From: JAWHQP01 sp032586195
GTDB taxonomy: Bacteria; Pseudomonadota; Gammaproteobacteria; Enterobacterales; Pasteurellaceae
Assembly: GCA_032586195.1 (NCBI GenBank)
Contig: JAWHQP010000009.1
Span: 14,621 to 78,620, forward strand
Length of the DNA: 64,000 nt
Direction of reading: 5' to 3'
Shown here: piece after piece, positions 52,159 through 60,990 of the stretch
How the letters are laid out: each line of letters begins with the position of its first letter
Position numbering within the stretch: position 1 is the first letter of the stretch
Notes under the pieces: generated by a model
What the model was told of the DNA's origin: nothing
What the model saw: the letters and a program-made list of their open reading frames with translations, nothing else
Database searches by the model: none
Position numbers and translations under genes: made by a program

Positions 52159-53441
52159 TGTGTACCCCCAATATGATCCGCGACCGTTAAGGCGGTGACT
52201 ACCGCCACTCCCGATCCGCAACCCAGTTCGATACTGTTATAACCGCCGATGACACTGCCCGCGGCATATAAATTGGTTAAAAACGCACCGCACTTTTGTA
52301 CCTGACAATGATCGTTAATGATGACTCCCGCCGATTGATAGGGCTGCGGAGCGGAGAAACGATTAACGGTCCAACTGAGACGATCCCGGGCGTTAAAGGT
52401 ATCAGTCTGACAAATATCCGCATCGAATACGGGTTCGTGGATTCGTTCAAATTCCGCCACTAAGCCGTTGCTGAAAAAGCCGCCGGAGGCCAGCACGTAA
52501 TTATCAGCGGCAATCGGTTCATCCTCATGGATTTGGGTGAAAATTTCGCTGACGCGATTGCCGTCAAATTTCGCCCGCAGGGCACGATCGCCGTTCATCA
52601 TCACGCCGCCCAGAGTCTCAAAGTGTAGGCGTAACTTTTTGTGTTGACGGGATCCCAGTAAGGACGGCGGCAGGGTTGGCAGTTCAAATAGCGCTAATCC
52701 TGTCGCTTGTTTCAGCCGGTTGAAAAAGTCTTGACTGTCTAAACCGAAACAGGCGGGCAGGAATATGGCGTCTGCGCCGGCGGCGGCCTGTTTGATTTCA
52801 GCCGCCAAATCCGCAAAAGATAATTTTTGTTCCAACGCCTGCGCAATATGCACGCTGCGGAATTCCCGCGACATGGCACGCAAATGATCCAGTTCAGGAA
52901 TATGCAGAAAACCCGTATAGACCTCACAATGAGCGAATTGCGCGTTCTGCGTGAGATTATCTGCCAGTAACAGAGGCTGAAAATCGTGATAGCCTTCAAT
53001 CCCCAGAATAGCGATTTTGTTATGCGGAAAGCGTTCTCCTTCGGCTAAGGTCGGCACGCTGTTCGGAGAAAGCCAGCTATAACGCAGCCCGCCGAGCGGC
53101 GTGACCCGTAAATGATTCTGTTCCCGCGAGCCGATAAGGCCTAAATCTAAGGACCGGGCAAGCCGTTCAAATTGTTCCGCCTTTGCCAGTACCGTTTCCA
53201 AACCGAGCAGACTGTAAGGATGAGCGGGTAACCGGTGTTGTAGCTCGCTAAAAGTGCGGTGCAGATTTAACGAGTTTTCACCATCGGGCAGACGGGAAAG
53301 CAGATCCACCGAACCCGAGGAAAAATCCAACGCCGCCTGTCCGTTATTAATAATGGCACAGCATTTACCCTGTTGTTGCAGCGCAATTCCGCAGGTCAGC
53401 CCCGCGATGCCGCCGCCGATAATCACAACGTCAAAATTCAT
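52155..53441 (-). CDS. glpB: Anaerobic glycerol 3-phosphate dehydrogenase, subunit B
   Basis: FMN/flavin-type subunit. 428 residues with the N-terminal dinucleotide motif MNFDVVIIGGGIAGLTCGIALQQQG and a C-terminal GSVIGGYNSIELGCGSGVAVVTALTVADHI. Overlaps glpA by 11 bases and glpC by four. Two USS cores lie in the coding region (52287, 53253). Confidence 0.95.
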   Translation of the reverse strand: MNFDVVIIGGGIAGLTCGIALQQQGKCCAIINNGQAALDFSSGSVDLLSRLPDGENSLNLHRTFSELQHRLPAHPYSLLGLETVLAKAEQFERLARSLDLGLIGSREQNHLRVTPLGGLRYSWLSPNSVPTLAEGERFPHNKIAILGIEGYHDFQPLLLADNLTQNAQFAHCEVYTGFLHIPELDHLRAMSREFRSVHIAQALEQKLSFADLAAEIKQAAAGADAIFLPACFGLDSQDFFNRLKQATGLALFELPTLPPSLLGSRQHKKLRLHFETLGGVMMNGDRALRAKFDGNRVSEIFTQIHEDEPIAADNYVLASGGFFSNGLVAEFERIHEPVFDADICQTDTFNARDRLSWTVNRFSAPQPYQSAGVIINDHCQVQKCGAFLTNLYAAGSVIGGYNSIELGCGSGVAVVTALTVADHIGGTQ

Positions 53442-55113
53442 TGTTATTTACTCCCTGCGATGTCTGCAGCTGTACATCGTTTAGCCCCAATAAACTGTAA
53501 TAAACCCAGCTGGTGAATTCCGCTTCACGGAGCGCGTCGCCCCAGGCAATCGGTTGAATGCCGCGCCAGCGTTCTTCCATAAAAGAAGCCAGCTGAGTGG
53601 TGGATTGGCGGGGTGTCGCCACTTTAAAACGCGCCATCAGTCCCGCCGCGCGGCAAGCACAAAGTTCCGCCTGACAAGTTCCCATACCGACACGGGTGCG
53701 GCGACGTAAGTCAATCAGATTGTTGACATTTAATTCATCGACGGCGTAGCGGATTTCTCCTGCCGTAACCGCTTCGCATTCGCACACTAGCGAGCGATCC
53801 AGCCGTTCGTTTTCGAGCAACGGCACCGCGCGCGAACCATGGCGATAAACCGCCGAATGGCTGATGGTTTTTGGTAATGAGGTGACTTTACGGTTGGTTT
53901 CCTCCCGGCTTTCATCCGAACCCGGCAAAGTGCGGTGCGCAGTTTCGCATTTTTTATTTATATTCAGTTTTTTGCACAGTAAATCCGTCGCCCATTCCGC
54001 CATTAGGCGATAGGTCATCAGTTTTCCGCCGGTGATGGTGATGAAACCGTCCAGTCCATCACGTTCGGCGTGATCCATCAACACAATGCCGCGGCTTACG
54101 TTCCGCCCGGACGGATCGTCATCCGTCGCCACCAGCGGACGTACGCCGGCATAGGCCCGCAGCACACGTGTTGTGCGTAAACTCGGAGCGAGTTTTTCCC
54201 CTTCACGGAATAAAATATCCACTTCACGCGGGGTCACTTCCATATTGTCGATTTGATCGTAAGGAATGCGATCCGATGTGGTGCCGATAACGCAAATGGT
54301 ATCGCCCGGCACTAAAATATCCGCATCCGCCGGTTTACGACAGCGGTTAATCACCATTTGATTAATGCGGTGTCCCATCACTAATAGGGCGCCCTTGGCC
54401 GGGAACATGCGGATCTTGAGTTCGGCATATTCGGCGATACCCTGCCCCCAGATACCGGCGGCGTTTACCACCACGGGAGCAAAAAATTGACGCGCGACGT
54501 TATTACGATGATCCTGTACATTCACCCCGATGACGCGGCTGCCTTCCCGAATCAGCCCTTTCACTTCGCAATAGGTAAAAACCTGAGCACCGTTTTCCAC
54601 CGCGTCAATCATATTGGCGGCGGTTAAGCGAAACGGATCGATTGAACCGTCGGGTACGACCACCGCGCCAAGAAGATTCGGATTAACGGAAGGTTCCATA
54701 TATCTGGCGAGATCAGGTTCGATCGGAACGGCTTCAATTCCTGCCGCTGTGCAGGATTCAATAAAGGTTTTCTGGAAGTTGAGATCGTCTTCAGGCAAGG
54801 TGATGAACAACCCTTTGGTGTCATCAATGCAATGACGGGCGATCTGTTTCAGGATGAGATTTTCTTTAATGCATTCTTCCGCCGATTCCCGATCGTTCAC
54901 CGCGTAGCGTCCGCCGCTGTGCAGCAGACCGTGATTGCGACCTGTCGCCCCGGTAGCAATATCGCGGCGTTCCAACAACACGCAGCGTAAACCGCGCAGC
55001 GCACAGTCGCGGGCAATCCCGGCCCCCGTTGCGCCGCCGCCGATAATGATCACATCCGTATGGATAGCGGAAAAATCACCCGCATTTTTATAGAGTTGAG
55101 ATGACATCGCCAT
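53431..55113 (-). CDS. glpA: Anaerobic glycerol 3-phosphate dehydrogenase, subunit A
   Basis: FAD subunit oxidising glycerol 3-phosphate to dihydroxyacetone phosphate under anaerobiosis. About 560 residues: FAD motif VIIGGGATGAGIARDCALRG, the ATGATGRNHGLLHSGGRYAV segment, and a C-terminal bfd-like [2Fe-2S] domain (LVCECEAVTAGEIRYAV, TCQAELCACRAAGLM). Start at 55113 (MAMSSQLY) lies four bases behind GGGGG; the ATG at 55107 is an alternative. A USS core occurs at 53928. First gene of glpABC. Confidence 0.95.
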   Translation of the reverse strand: MAMSSQLYKNAGDFSAIHTDVIIIGGGATGAGIARDCALRGLRCVLLERRDIATGATGRNHGLLHSGGRYAVNDRESAEECIKENLILKQIARHCIDDTKGLFITLPEDDLNFQKTFIESCTAAGIEAVPIEPDLARYMEPSVNPNLLGAVVVPDGSIDPFRLTAANMIDAVENGAQVFTYCEVKGLIREGSRVIGVNVQDHRNNVARQFFAPVVVNAAGIWGQGIAEYAELKIRMFPAKGALLVMGHRINQMVINRCRKPADADILVPGDTICVIGTTSDRIPYDQIDNMEVTPREVDILFREGEKLAPSLRTTRVLRAYAGVRPLVATDDDPSGRNVSRGIVLMDHAERDGLDGFITITGGKLMTYRLMAEWATDLLCKKLNINKKCETAHRTLPGSDESREETNRKVTSLPKTISHSAVYRHGSRAVPLLENERLDRSLVCECEAVTAGEIRYAVDELNVNNLIDLRRRTRVGMGTCQAELCACRAAGLMARFKVATPRQSTTQLASFMEERWRGIQPIAWGDALREAEFTSWVYYSLLGLNDVQLQTSQGVNNNEF

Positions 55114-55165
55114 AATGCCCCCACAGTTAAAAAAAGAAAATAAACAAGCGAATCTATTGTAGTGC

Positions 55166-55227
55166 AAATGTTCGTTTTAGAATAGTGGTTTGAGCGGAAA
55201 AGAAAGTAAATTGTGATAATGCTCACA
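55166..55227 (-). promoter_or_regulatory. GlpR-like motif and CRP site upstream of glpA
   Basis: AAATGTTCGTTTTAGAATA (55166-55184) contains the ATGTTCG half of the enteric GlpR operator and recurs nearly unchanged in front of glpK. TGTGA-TAATGC-TCACA (55212-55227) is a perfect CRP core. Both lie within 115 bp upstream of glpA. Confidence 0.65.
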
Positions 55228-55304
55228 TTTTATGATTAAAAAAATCCACTTGGATCGGATATACCTTCATGAAGTGGATTTTTTAGCTAAAGCGCGGTGT
55301 CAAA

Positions 55305-56404
55305 TTAGCGAGTTTTATCTTTACCCAGGAATTTCACCGCCGTGTCAGGGAAATCGGTAAAGACGCCGGTCGCTCCCGATTTATTGTAGAGCGCGTCGTA
55401 CATTTGGTTTACGTCGGTAAAAACGCGGGCAGATCGTCTTTACGCACGGTGTAAGGATGAAGTTCCATTTTCGTTTTCGCGATATCAGCCACCATCGGGG
55501 TGTATTTTATGTCGCCTAAGGTGGATTTTTCTTTATCAATCAACATATACCAGCCGGGCCCCACGCCATCGGCGTATTTTGCTATTTCCGCCATTGCCCC
55601 CGGTTTGAACATCCAATCGTAGTCATAGTTCACCCATTTGCCCTGTGGATTTTTTTCCTCGGTTTCATGCCAGTCGGTATAAGCAATTAACTGCACCAGT
55701 TTTATATCCATACCTAATTGAGGCAGTAATTCATTTTTAATACGTTTCAATTCGTTGAAATCGAAGGTTTGCAGATACACCATGTCATCCCTGCTATCAT
55801 AACCGTATTTTTTCAGCACTTTTAATACGGCCAAAGCGATATCCTTACCCTCTTGGTGATGCAGCCACGGCGCTTTGATTTCCGGATAGATACCGATTTT
55901 CTTGCCGGTTGATTTTTCTAAACCTTGAATAAATTCCAGTTCATCTTCAAAGGTATGAATGGTGAAGTGAGATTTCCACATCGGGAAACGATTCGGGTAA
56001 ACCTGAATTTGTTTGCCGTTCTCCACTTTGAAATTTTCTGTCATGGATAAGGTTTTAATTTCTTTTAGTGTGAAATCAACCACGTAATAGCGGCCGTCTT
56101 TACGATGGCGATTTGGGAATTTTTTGGCGACATCCGTTAAACCGTCCAGAAAATGATCGTGGATAACGACAAGATGGTTATCTTTTGTCATAGCCAGGTC
56201 TTGCTCCAGATAATCCACCTTTTGTCCGAAAGCGAGAGCTTTACTTTCCAGTGTATGTTCCGGTAAGTAACCGCTGGCACCGCGGTGAGCGATAACTAAT
56301 TTGTTTTGAGCATTCATTGGTGTGGTTACCTGAGATTGGGTTGAACAGGCTGCCAAGGCCGAAAGCGCGATGGCGGCAGTCAGAGTTTTTAATTGAAGTT
56401 TCAT
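55305..56404 (-). pseudogene. glpQ: Glycerophosphodiester phosphodiesterase GlpQ (protein D type), frameshifted near the 3' end
   Basis: Hydrolyses glycerophosphodiesters to glycerol 3-phosphate; the Haemophilus homologue is the surface lipoprotein D. Lipoprotein signal with LAACS (Cys21), then IAHRGASGYLPEHTLESKALA and DYLEQDLAMTKDNHLVVIHDHFLDG, the GDPD catalytic motif. The open frame stops at 55409 after RKDDLPAFLPT. Adding one T to the five-base T run (complement of 55419-55423) restores FTDVNQMYDALYNKSGATG and on to FLGKDKTR with a stop at 55305, 366 residues, the family length. So a one-base loss, real or a sequencing error, removes the last 34 residues. Start at 56404. Confidence 0.88.
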
Positions 56405-56544
56405 CCGATATCTCCCTATAGATAATAAAGGCGTAAGCAAAGTGCGGTGTGTTGATTACCAATTTTAAATCAAAATTTAAAAAAGGAAGAACAATATTAG
56501 TACTGCTCTTCCTTCAATAAAATAAGCGTTACTAAAATTTACGG

Positions 56545-57984
56545 TTATTTACCGTAGTGTTCACCTAATGCCGATTTATGTTTTCCTTCGGCTAACATGA
56601 CGATGAACATGAGCAGTACGGCCAGGATTCCGCCGGTAATCATCACGTAGAAACCGCCGTCCCAGCCGAATTTATCCGCAGCCCAACCGACCACAGCGGA
56701 AGCTGATACGGTGCCGCCCAGATAACCGAATAAGCCGGTAAAGCCGGCGGCGGTACCGGCCGCTTTTTTCGGTGCAAGCTCAAGAGCGTGCAGACCGATA
56801 AGCATGACGGGGCCGTAAATCAAGAAACCGATGGTGGTCATTAAAATAAAGTCGGTTAATTGGTAAGGGTTTTTATACCAGGCTGCATATTGGGTTAACT
56901 CCGCTTCTGGTGTAGCCGGGTTTTTCCATAACGCAATCACGGCAATGGTGGTGAGAATCATAAATACAAAGCCGGTTAAACCACGTTTACCCTTGAAGAT
57001 TTTGTCTGATACCCAACCGCATAATAACGTTCCCGGAATCGCGGCAAGTTCGTAAATGGTGTATGCCCAGGCCGTGCCTTTAATATTGAAGTGTTTGACT
57101 TCGCCTAAATAGACCGGCGACCATTTTAACACGCCGTAGCGGATTAGATAGACAAATACGTTAGCGACGGCAATGTACCATAACAATCTGTTTTTCAACA
57201 CATATTTAACCAAAATCTCTTTTACGCTGAGATCGGTTTCGCTGGTTTTTTCATTGTAGTCTTCAGGGTAGTCGTTACGCCATTTTTCAATCGGCGGCAA
57301 GCCGCAGGACTGCGGTGTGTCCTTCATAATGAGGAAAATCGGCACGGCGGCAACCATGGCGGCGATACCGGGATAGTATAAAGCCTGTTGCCAAACATCC
57401 TTGGCGGTGGCTTCCACGCCGTGAGTATTGAAATAAATCGCACTGGCTAACAGCACCATAGCACCCGGCACCATACCGCCGACATTGTGGGCGCAGTTCC
57501 AGATTGAGACGATGGTACCGCGTTCGGATTTTGACCACCAATGCACCATTGTCCGCCCGCATGGTGGCCAACCCATACCCTGGAACCAGCCGTTCAGGAA
57601 AATCATCACGAACATGATGAGGATGCCTGAAGTGGCCCATGGCATTAAGCCCATAAGTGTCATGCATAAGCCGGAAAGCAATAAACCGAAAGGTAAAAAG
57701 ACCTTCGGATTGGAACGGTCGGACATCCATGCCATCACGAATTTGGACAGGCCGTAGGCGAGACCTGCACCGGTACCGATAATTCCCAGCTGGGTTTTGG
57801 TGTACATACCGGCCTCAATTAAGCCTTTCTGAGCTAAATCAAAATTTGCGCGTACGAAATAGAACGCAGCATAACCAAAGAAAATACCCATAAAAACTTG
57901 CCAGCGCAGTCGTTTATAGGTTGCATCAATTTTATCCGCAGGCAAAGGTGCAATATGTGCCGCGGGTTTGAATGGACCAAACAT
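56545..57984 (-). CDS. glpT: Glycerol 3-phosphate/phosphate antiporter
   Basis: Major-facilitator antiporter importing glycerol 3-phosphate. 479 residues with twelve hydrophobic helices; KRLRWQVFMGIFFGYAAFYFVRANFDLA (first helix with substrate arginine), NGWFQGMGWPPCGRTMVHWWS and CAHNVGG are the GlpT signatures. Start at 57984 with GGAG upstream. Upstream of glpQ on the same strand (140 bp gap), giving a glpTQ unit that supplies glycerol 3-phosphate. Confidence 0.96.
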   Translation of the reverse strand: MFGPFKPAAHIAPLPADKIDATYKRLRWQVFMGIFFGYAAFYFVRANFDLAQKGLIEAGMYTKTQLGIIGTGAGLAYGLSKFVMAWMSDRSNPKVFLPFGLLLSGLCMTLMGLMPWATSGILIMFVMIFLNGWFQGMGWPPCGRTMVHWWSKSERGTIVSIWNCAHNVGGMVPGAMVLLASAIYFNTHGVEATAKDVWQQALYYPGIAAMVAAVPIFLIMKDTPQSCGLPPIEKWRNDYPEDYNEKTSETDLSVKEILVKYVLKNRLLWYIAVANVFVYLIRYGVLKWSPVYLGEVKHFNIKGTAWAYTIYELAAIPGTLLCGWVSDKIFKGKRGLTGFVFMILTTIAVIALWKNPATPEAELTQYAAWYKNPYQLTDFILMTTIGFLIYGPVMLIGLHALELAPKKAAGTAAGFTGLFGYLGGTVSASAVVGWAADKFGWDGGFYVMITGGILAVLLMFIVMLAEGKHKSALGEHYGK

Positions 57985-58045
57985 AATATTCTCCAACAAA
58001 AAAGTATTTTTAAGTCATGTTGTTGACGGCGCTAAAGATACCTGA

Positions 58046-58096
58046 ATTTGTTCTTATTAGAAATGGGCTTATGTTAAAGCTGTGATGAATATCACA
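58046..58096 (-). promoter_or_regulatory. CRP site and GlpR-like motif upstream of glpT
   Basis: TGTGA-TGAATA-TCACA (58081-58096) is a perfect CRP core, 97 bp before glpT. AATTTGTTCTTATTAGAAA (58046-58064) is a weaker copy of the glpA/glpK motif. Confidence 0.65.
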
Positions 58097-58235
58097 AAAT
58101 TTGTGCGTGTTTTTGCTCAAATGGAAGTGAAAAGGAAAATATTGTGATGATGTTGCAAAAATCTTCTCGAAAAAGAAAGAAGCTGAATTCAATGGAAATA
58201 TGAAATCAGCTTCTTTGTATTATTGGAAAAGACGA

Positions 58236-58976
58236 CTACATTACCAGACTATACCCAATGGCGGCAATCGCACCGCCAAGCATAGGACCGATGACGGGAA
58301 CCCAGGAATATCCCCAGTCGGGTGATGTATTTAATTTTTTGCTTAAAAAACAAAGTGCGATGCGTGGGCCTAAGTCACGGGCGGGATTGATCGCATAACC
58401 CGTTGTACCGCCTAAGCTTAAACCGATCGCCCATACCAGAATTGCCACAGGTAACGCGCCGACGGAGCCTAAACCGACAGGCGTGGTGCCTTCTACCGTC
58501 GGTAATTGAATTTCGCCTGCGGTGATGTAGAAGATCACGGATACTAAGACGACAGTGCCGATAATTTCACTGAACAGATTACTGGTATAATTACGGATTG
58601 CAGGTTCGGTGCAAAAACAGGCACGTTTGGCGCCTTCTTCTTGCGTTGCGGCAAAGTGATCGCAGTAGAACAGGTAAACAACGAAACCGCCTACTACGCC
58701 ACCGATGACTTGAGCGATAATATAACCCGGTACCATTGCCCAGCTAAAACTGCCGTGCATTGCCAATCCCAGTGTCACCGCGGGGTTTAAATGAGCGCCG
58801 CTGTATGGGGCCGTTACCACAACACCGACAAAAACAGCAAACGCCCAGGCGGTGGTAATCACAATCCAACCCGAGCTATTGCCCTTGGTTTTGTTTAAAC
58901 ACACATTGGCAACAACACCGTTACCTAATAATACCAATAGTGCGGTACCAAGAAATTCCGCTATGTAAGCATTCAT
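58236..58976 (-). CDS. glpF: Glycerol uptake facilitator
   Basis: Aquaglyceroporin. 246 residues, six membrane helices and two NPA half-helices, HLNPAVTLGLA and AINPARDLGPRIA; the aspartate after the second NPA is typical of glycerol channels. GGAG precedes the start. Transcribed away from glpK, not with it as in E. coli. Confidence 0.96.
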   Translation of the reverse strand: MNAYIAEFLGTALLVLLGNGVVANVCLNKTKGNSSGWIVITTAWAFAVFVGVVVTAPYSGAHLNPAVTLGLAMHGSFSWAMVPGYIIAQVIGGVVGGFVVYLFYCDHFAATQEEGAKRACFCTEPAIRNYTSNLFSEIIGTVVLVSVIFYITAGEIQLPTVEGTTPVGLGSVGALPVAILVWAIGLSLGGTTGYAINPARDLGPRIALCFLSKKLNTSPDWGYSWVPVIGPMLGGAIAAIGYSLVM

Positions 58977-59308
58977 AGACTATACTCCTTGTATTTATTC
59001 ATATTGAAAGTGAATCGTTTTGATTGATACATGTGTGATTTGTCGTTAAAGATTCAGTTTACATTCTGTTTAACCACAGAAAGTTCAGGGTTAATTATTC
59101 AATAGAATAGAAAAAAATAAAGTACTAATATTCAATTTTGCTAGCGAGTTCACAATAAATGTTCGTTTTGGAAAAATAATTGTGAGCCGGTTCAAATAAT
59201 TCGAATTTATCCCTTTATTTTGTGTGTGATATTGATTACTTTAGCTCAGTGATTTGCTCGTTTAAGTTCAAAAACTAACAACTTTACTTTACTGATAGGA
59301 GATTCACT
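58977..59308. promoter_or_regulatory. Shared glpF-glpK control region
   Basis: 332 bp between divergent genes. AAATGTTCGTTTTGGAAAA (59157-59175) repeats the glpA GlpR-like motif; TGTGA-GCCGGT-TCAAA (59181-59196) is a near-consensus CRP site right after it. The rest is AT-rich with no ORF. Confidence 0.6.
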
Positions 59309-60811
59309 ATGGCTGAGAAAAAATACATTATTGCTTTGGACCAAGGTACGACAAGTTCAAGAGCCGTGTTATTAGACCATAATGCTAATATTGTGGAAAT
59401 TTCACAGCGTGAATTCACCCAGATTTATCCTCAATCCGGTTGGGTTGAGCATAATCCGATGGAAATTTGGGCAACACAGAGTTCAACGTTAAACGAGGTG
59501 GTGGCTAAGGCGGGTATTACCTCGGATCAAATTGCCGCTATCGGTATCACCAATCAACGCGAAACCACCATTGTATGGGAAAAGGAAACGGGCAAACCGG
59601 TTTATAACGCCATTGTGTGGCAATGCCGCCGAACTTCTGATATTACGGATAAATTAAAAGCCGACGGACACGCGGATTATATCCGTCAAACCACCGGTCT
59701 GGTGGTGGATCCGTATTTCTCCGGCACTAAAGTAAAATGGATTCTGGACAATGTGGAAGGCGCTCGTGAAAAAGCAGAGCGCGGCGAGTTATTGTTCGGC
59801 ACGGTAGATACTTGGTTGGTATGGAAGCTCACCCAAGGGCGCGTGCACGTTACCGATTACACCAATGCTTCTCGTACCATGTTGTTCAACATTCATACCA
59901 AACAATGGGATGACAAAATGTTGGAAATCCTGAATATTCCGCGTTCCATGCTGCCTGAAGTGAGTAATTCTTCCGAAATCTACGGACAGACTAATATTGG
60001 TGGAAAAGGAGGCGTACGTATTCCGGTGGCGGGTATCGCCGGTGACCAGCAGGCTGCATTATATGGGCACTTATGTGTCAATGCGGGGCAAGCGAAAAAT
60101 ACCTACGGCACAGGCTGCTTTATGCTGATGCATACGGGTGATAAAGCGGTGATGTCGAAGAATGGGTTGCTTACCACCATCGCCTGTAATGCAAAAGGTG
60201 AACCCGCTTATGCGTTGGAGGGTTCCATTTTTATGGCGGGAGCCTCTATTCAATGGCTGCGTGACGAACTGAAAATCGTACATGACAGCTCTGATAGCGA
60301 ATATTTCGCCACTAAAGTACCGGATTGTAACGGCGTCTATGTAGTGCCGGCCTTTACAGGTTTGGGAGCGCCGTATTGGGATCCTTATGCACGCGGGGCG
60401 ATTTTCGGTTTATCCCGCGGTGCAAATCGTAATCACATTGTGCGTGCGACCTTGGAGTCTATTGCTTATCAAACCCGTGATGTGCTTGAGGCAATGCAAT
60501 CCGATTCGGGCGAAACTTTGCAAAAATTACGTGTGGATGGCGGTGCCACGGCAAACAATTTCTTGATGCAATTCCAGGCGGATATTCTGGATACCAAAGT
60601 TGAACGCCCGGAAGTGAAAGAGGTTACCGCATTGGGAGCGGCTTATTTAGCCGGTCTTGCCACCGGGTTCTGGAAAGATTTAGAAGATCTGCGCGACAAA
60701 GCCGCGGTGGAGCACACCTTTATTCCGGATGGCGATCAGGAAAAACGCGCCCGCCGTTACAAAGGCTGGAAGAAGGCGGTAAGCCGTGCCTTGGAATGGG
60801 AAAAAGATTAA
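59309..60811 (+). CDS. glpK: Glycerol kinase
   Basis: Phosphorylates glycerol to glycerol 3-phosphate. 500 residues; phosphate motif IIALDQGTTSSRAVLLDHN, NQRETTIVWEKETGKPVYNAIVWQ, VDTWLVWKLTQG, GLGAPYWDPYARGAIFGLSRG. The E. coli IIAGlc-binding segment PGIETTER is replaced by PDGDQEKR (near residue 474), so inducer exclusion through IIAGlc probably does not act on this enzyme. AGGAG precedes the start. Confidence 0.97.
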   Translation: MAEKKYIIALDQGTTSSRAVLLDHNANIVEISQREFTQIYPQSGWVEHNPMEIWATQSSTLNEVVAKAGITSDQIAAIGITNQRETTIVWEKETGKPVYNAIVWQCRRTSDITDKLKADGHADYIRQTTGLVVDPYFSGTKVKWILDNVEGAREKAERGELLFGTVDTWLVWKLTQGRVHVTDYTNASRTMLFNIHTKQWDDKMLEILNIPRSMLPEVSNSSEIYGQTNIGGKGGVRIPVAGIAGDQQAALYGHLCVNAGQAKNTYGTGCFMLMHTGDKAVMSKNGLLTTIACNAKGEPAYALEGSIFMAGASIQWLRDELKIVHDSSDSEYFATKVPDCNGVYVVPAFTGLGAPYWDPYARGAIFGLSRGANRNHIVRATLESIAYQTRDVLEAMQSDSGETLQKLRVDGGATANNFLMQFQADILDTKVERPEVKEVTALGAAYLAGLATGFWKDLEDLRDKAAVEHTFIPDGDQEKRARRYKGWKKAVSRALEWEKD

Positions 60812-60863
60812 CTGAATCCTTTTGAATTTCCATTCTAAAAGGTGATATATCTCATTGTGAGTC

Positions 60864-60963
60864 AAGTGCGGTGTTGATTTGAATGTCGTTTTACTGGCGG
60901 GTATCGAAAGCAAATCCTGTATAGCGATTGCGTATAAAAACTCGATTTTTCGACACCGCACTT
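60864..60963. repeat. Facing USS pair between glpK and comM
   Basis: AAGTGCGGTG (60864) and CACCGCACTT (to 60963) are inverted, about 80 bases apart, between convergent glpK and comM. The second carries the full extended signal in reverse (AAAAACTC-N-ATTTTTCGACACC). Confidence 0.75.
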
Positions 60964-60990
60964 TGTCTTTTTGTTTGATCTTTTTCTGGC

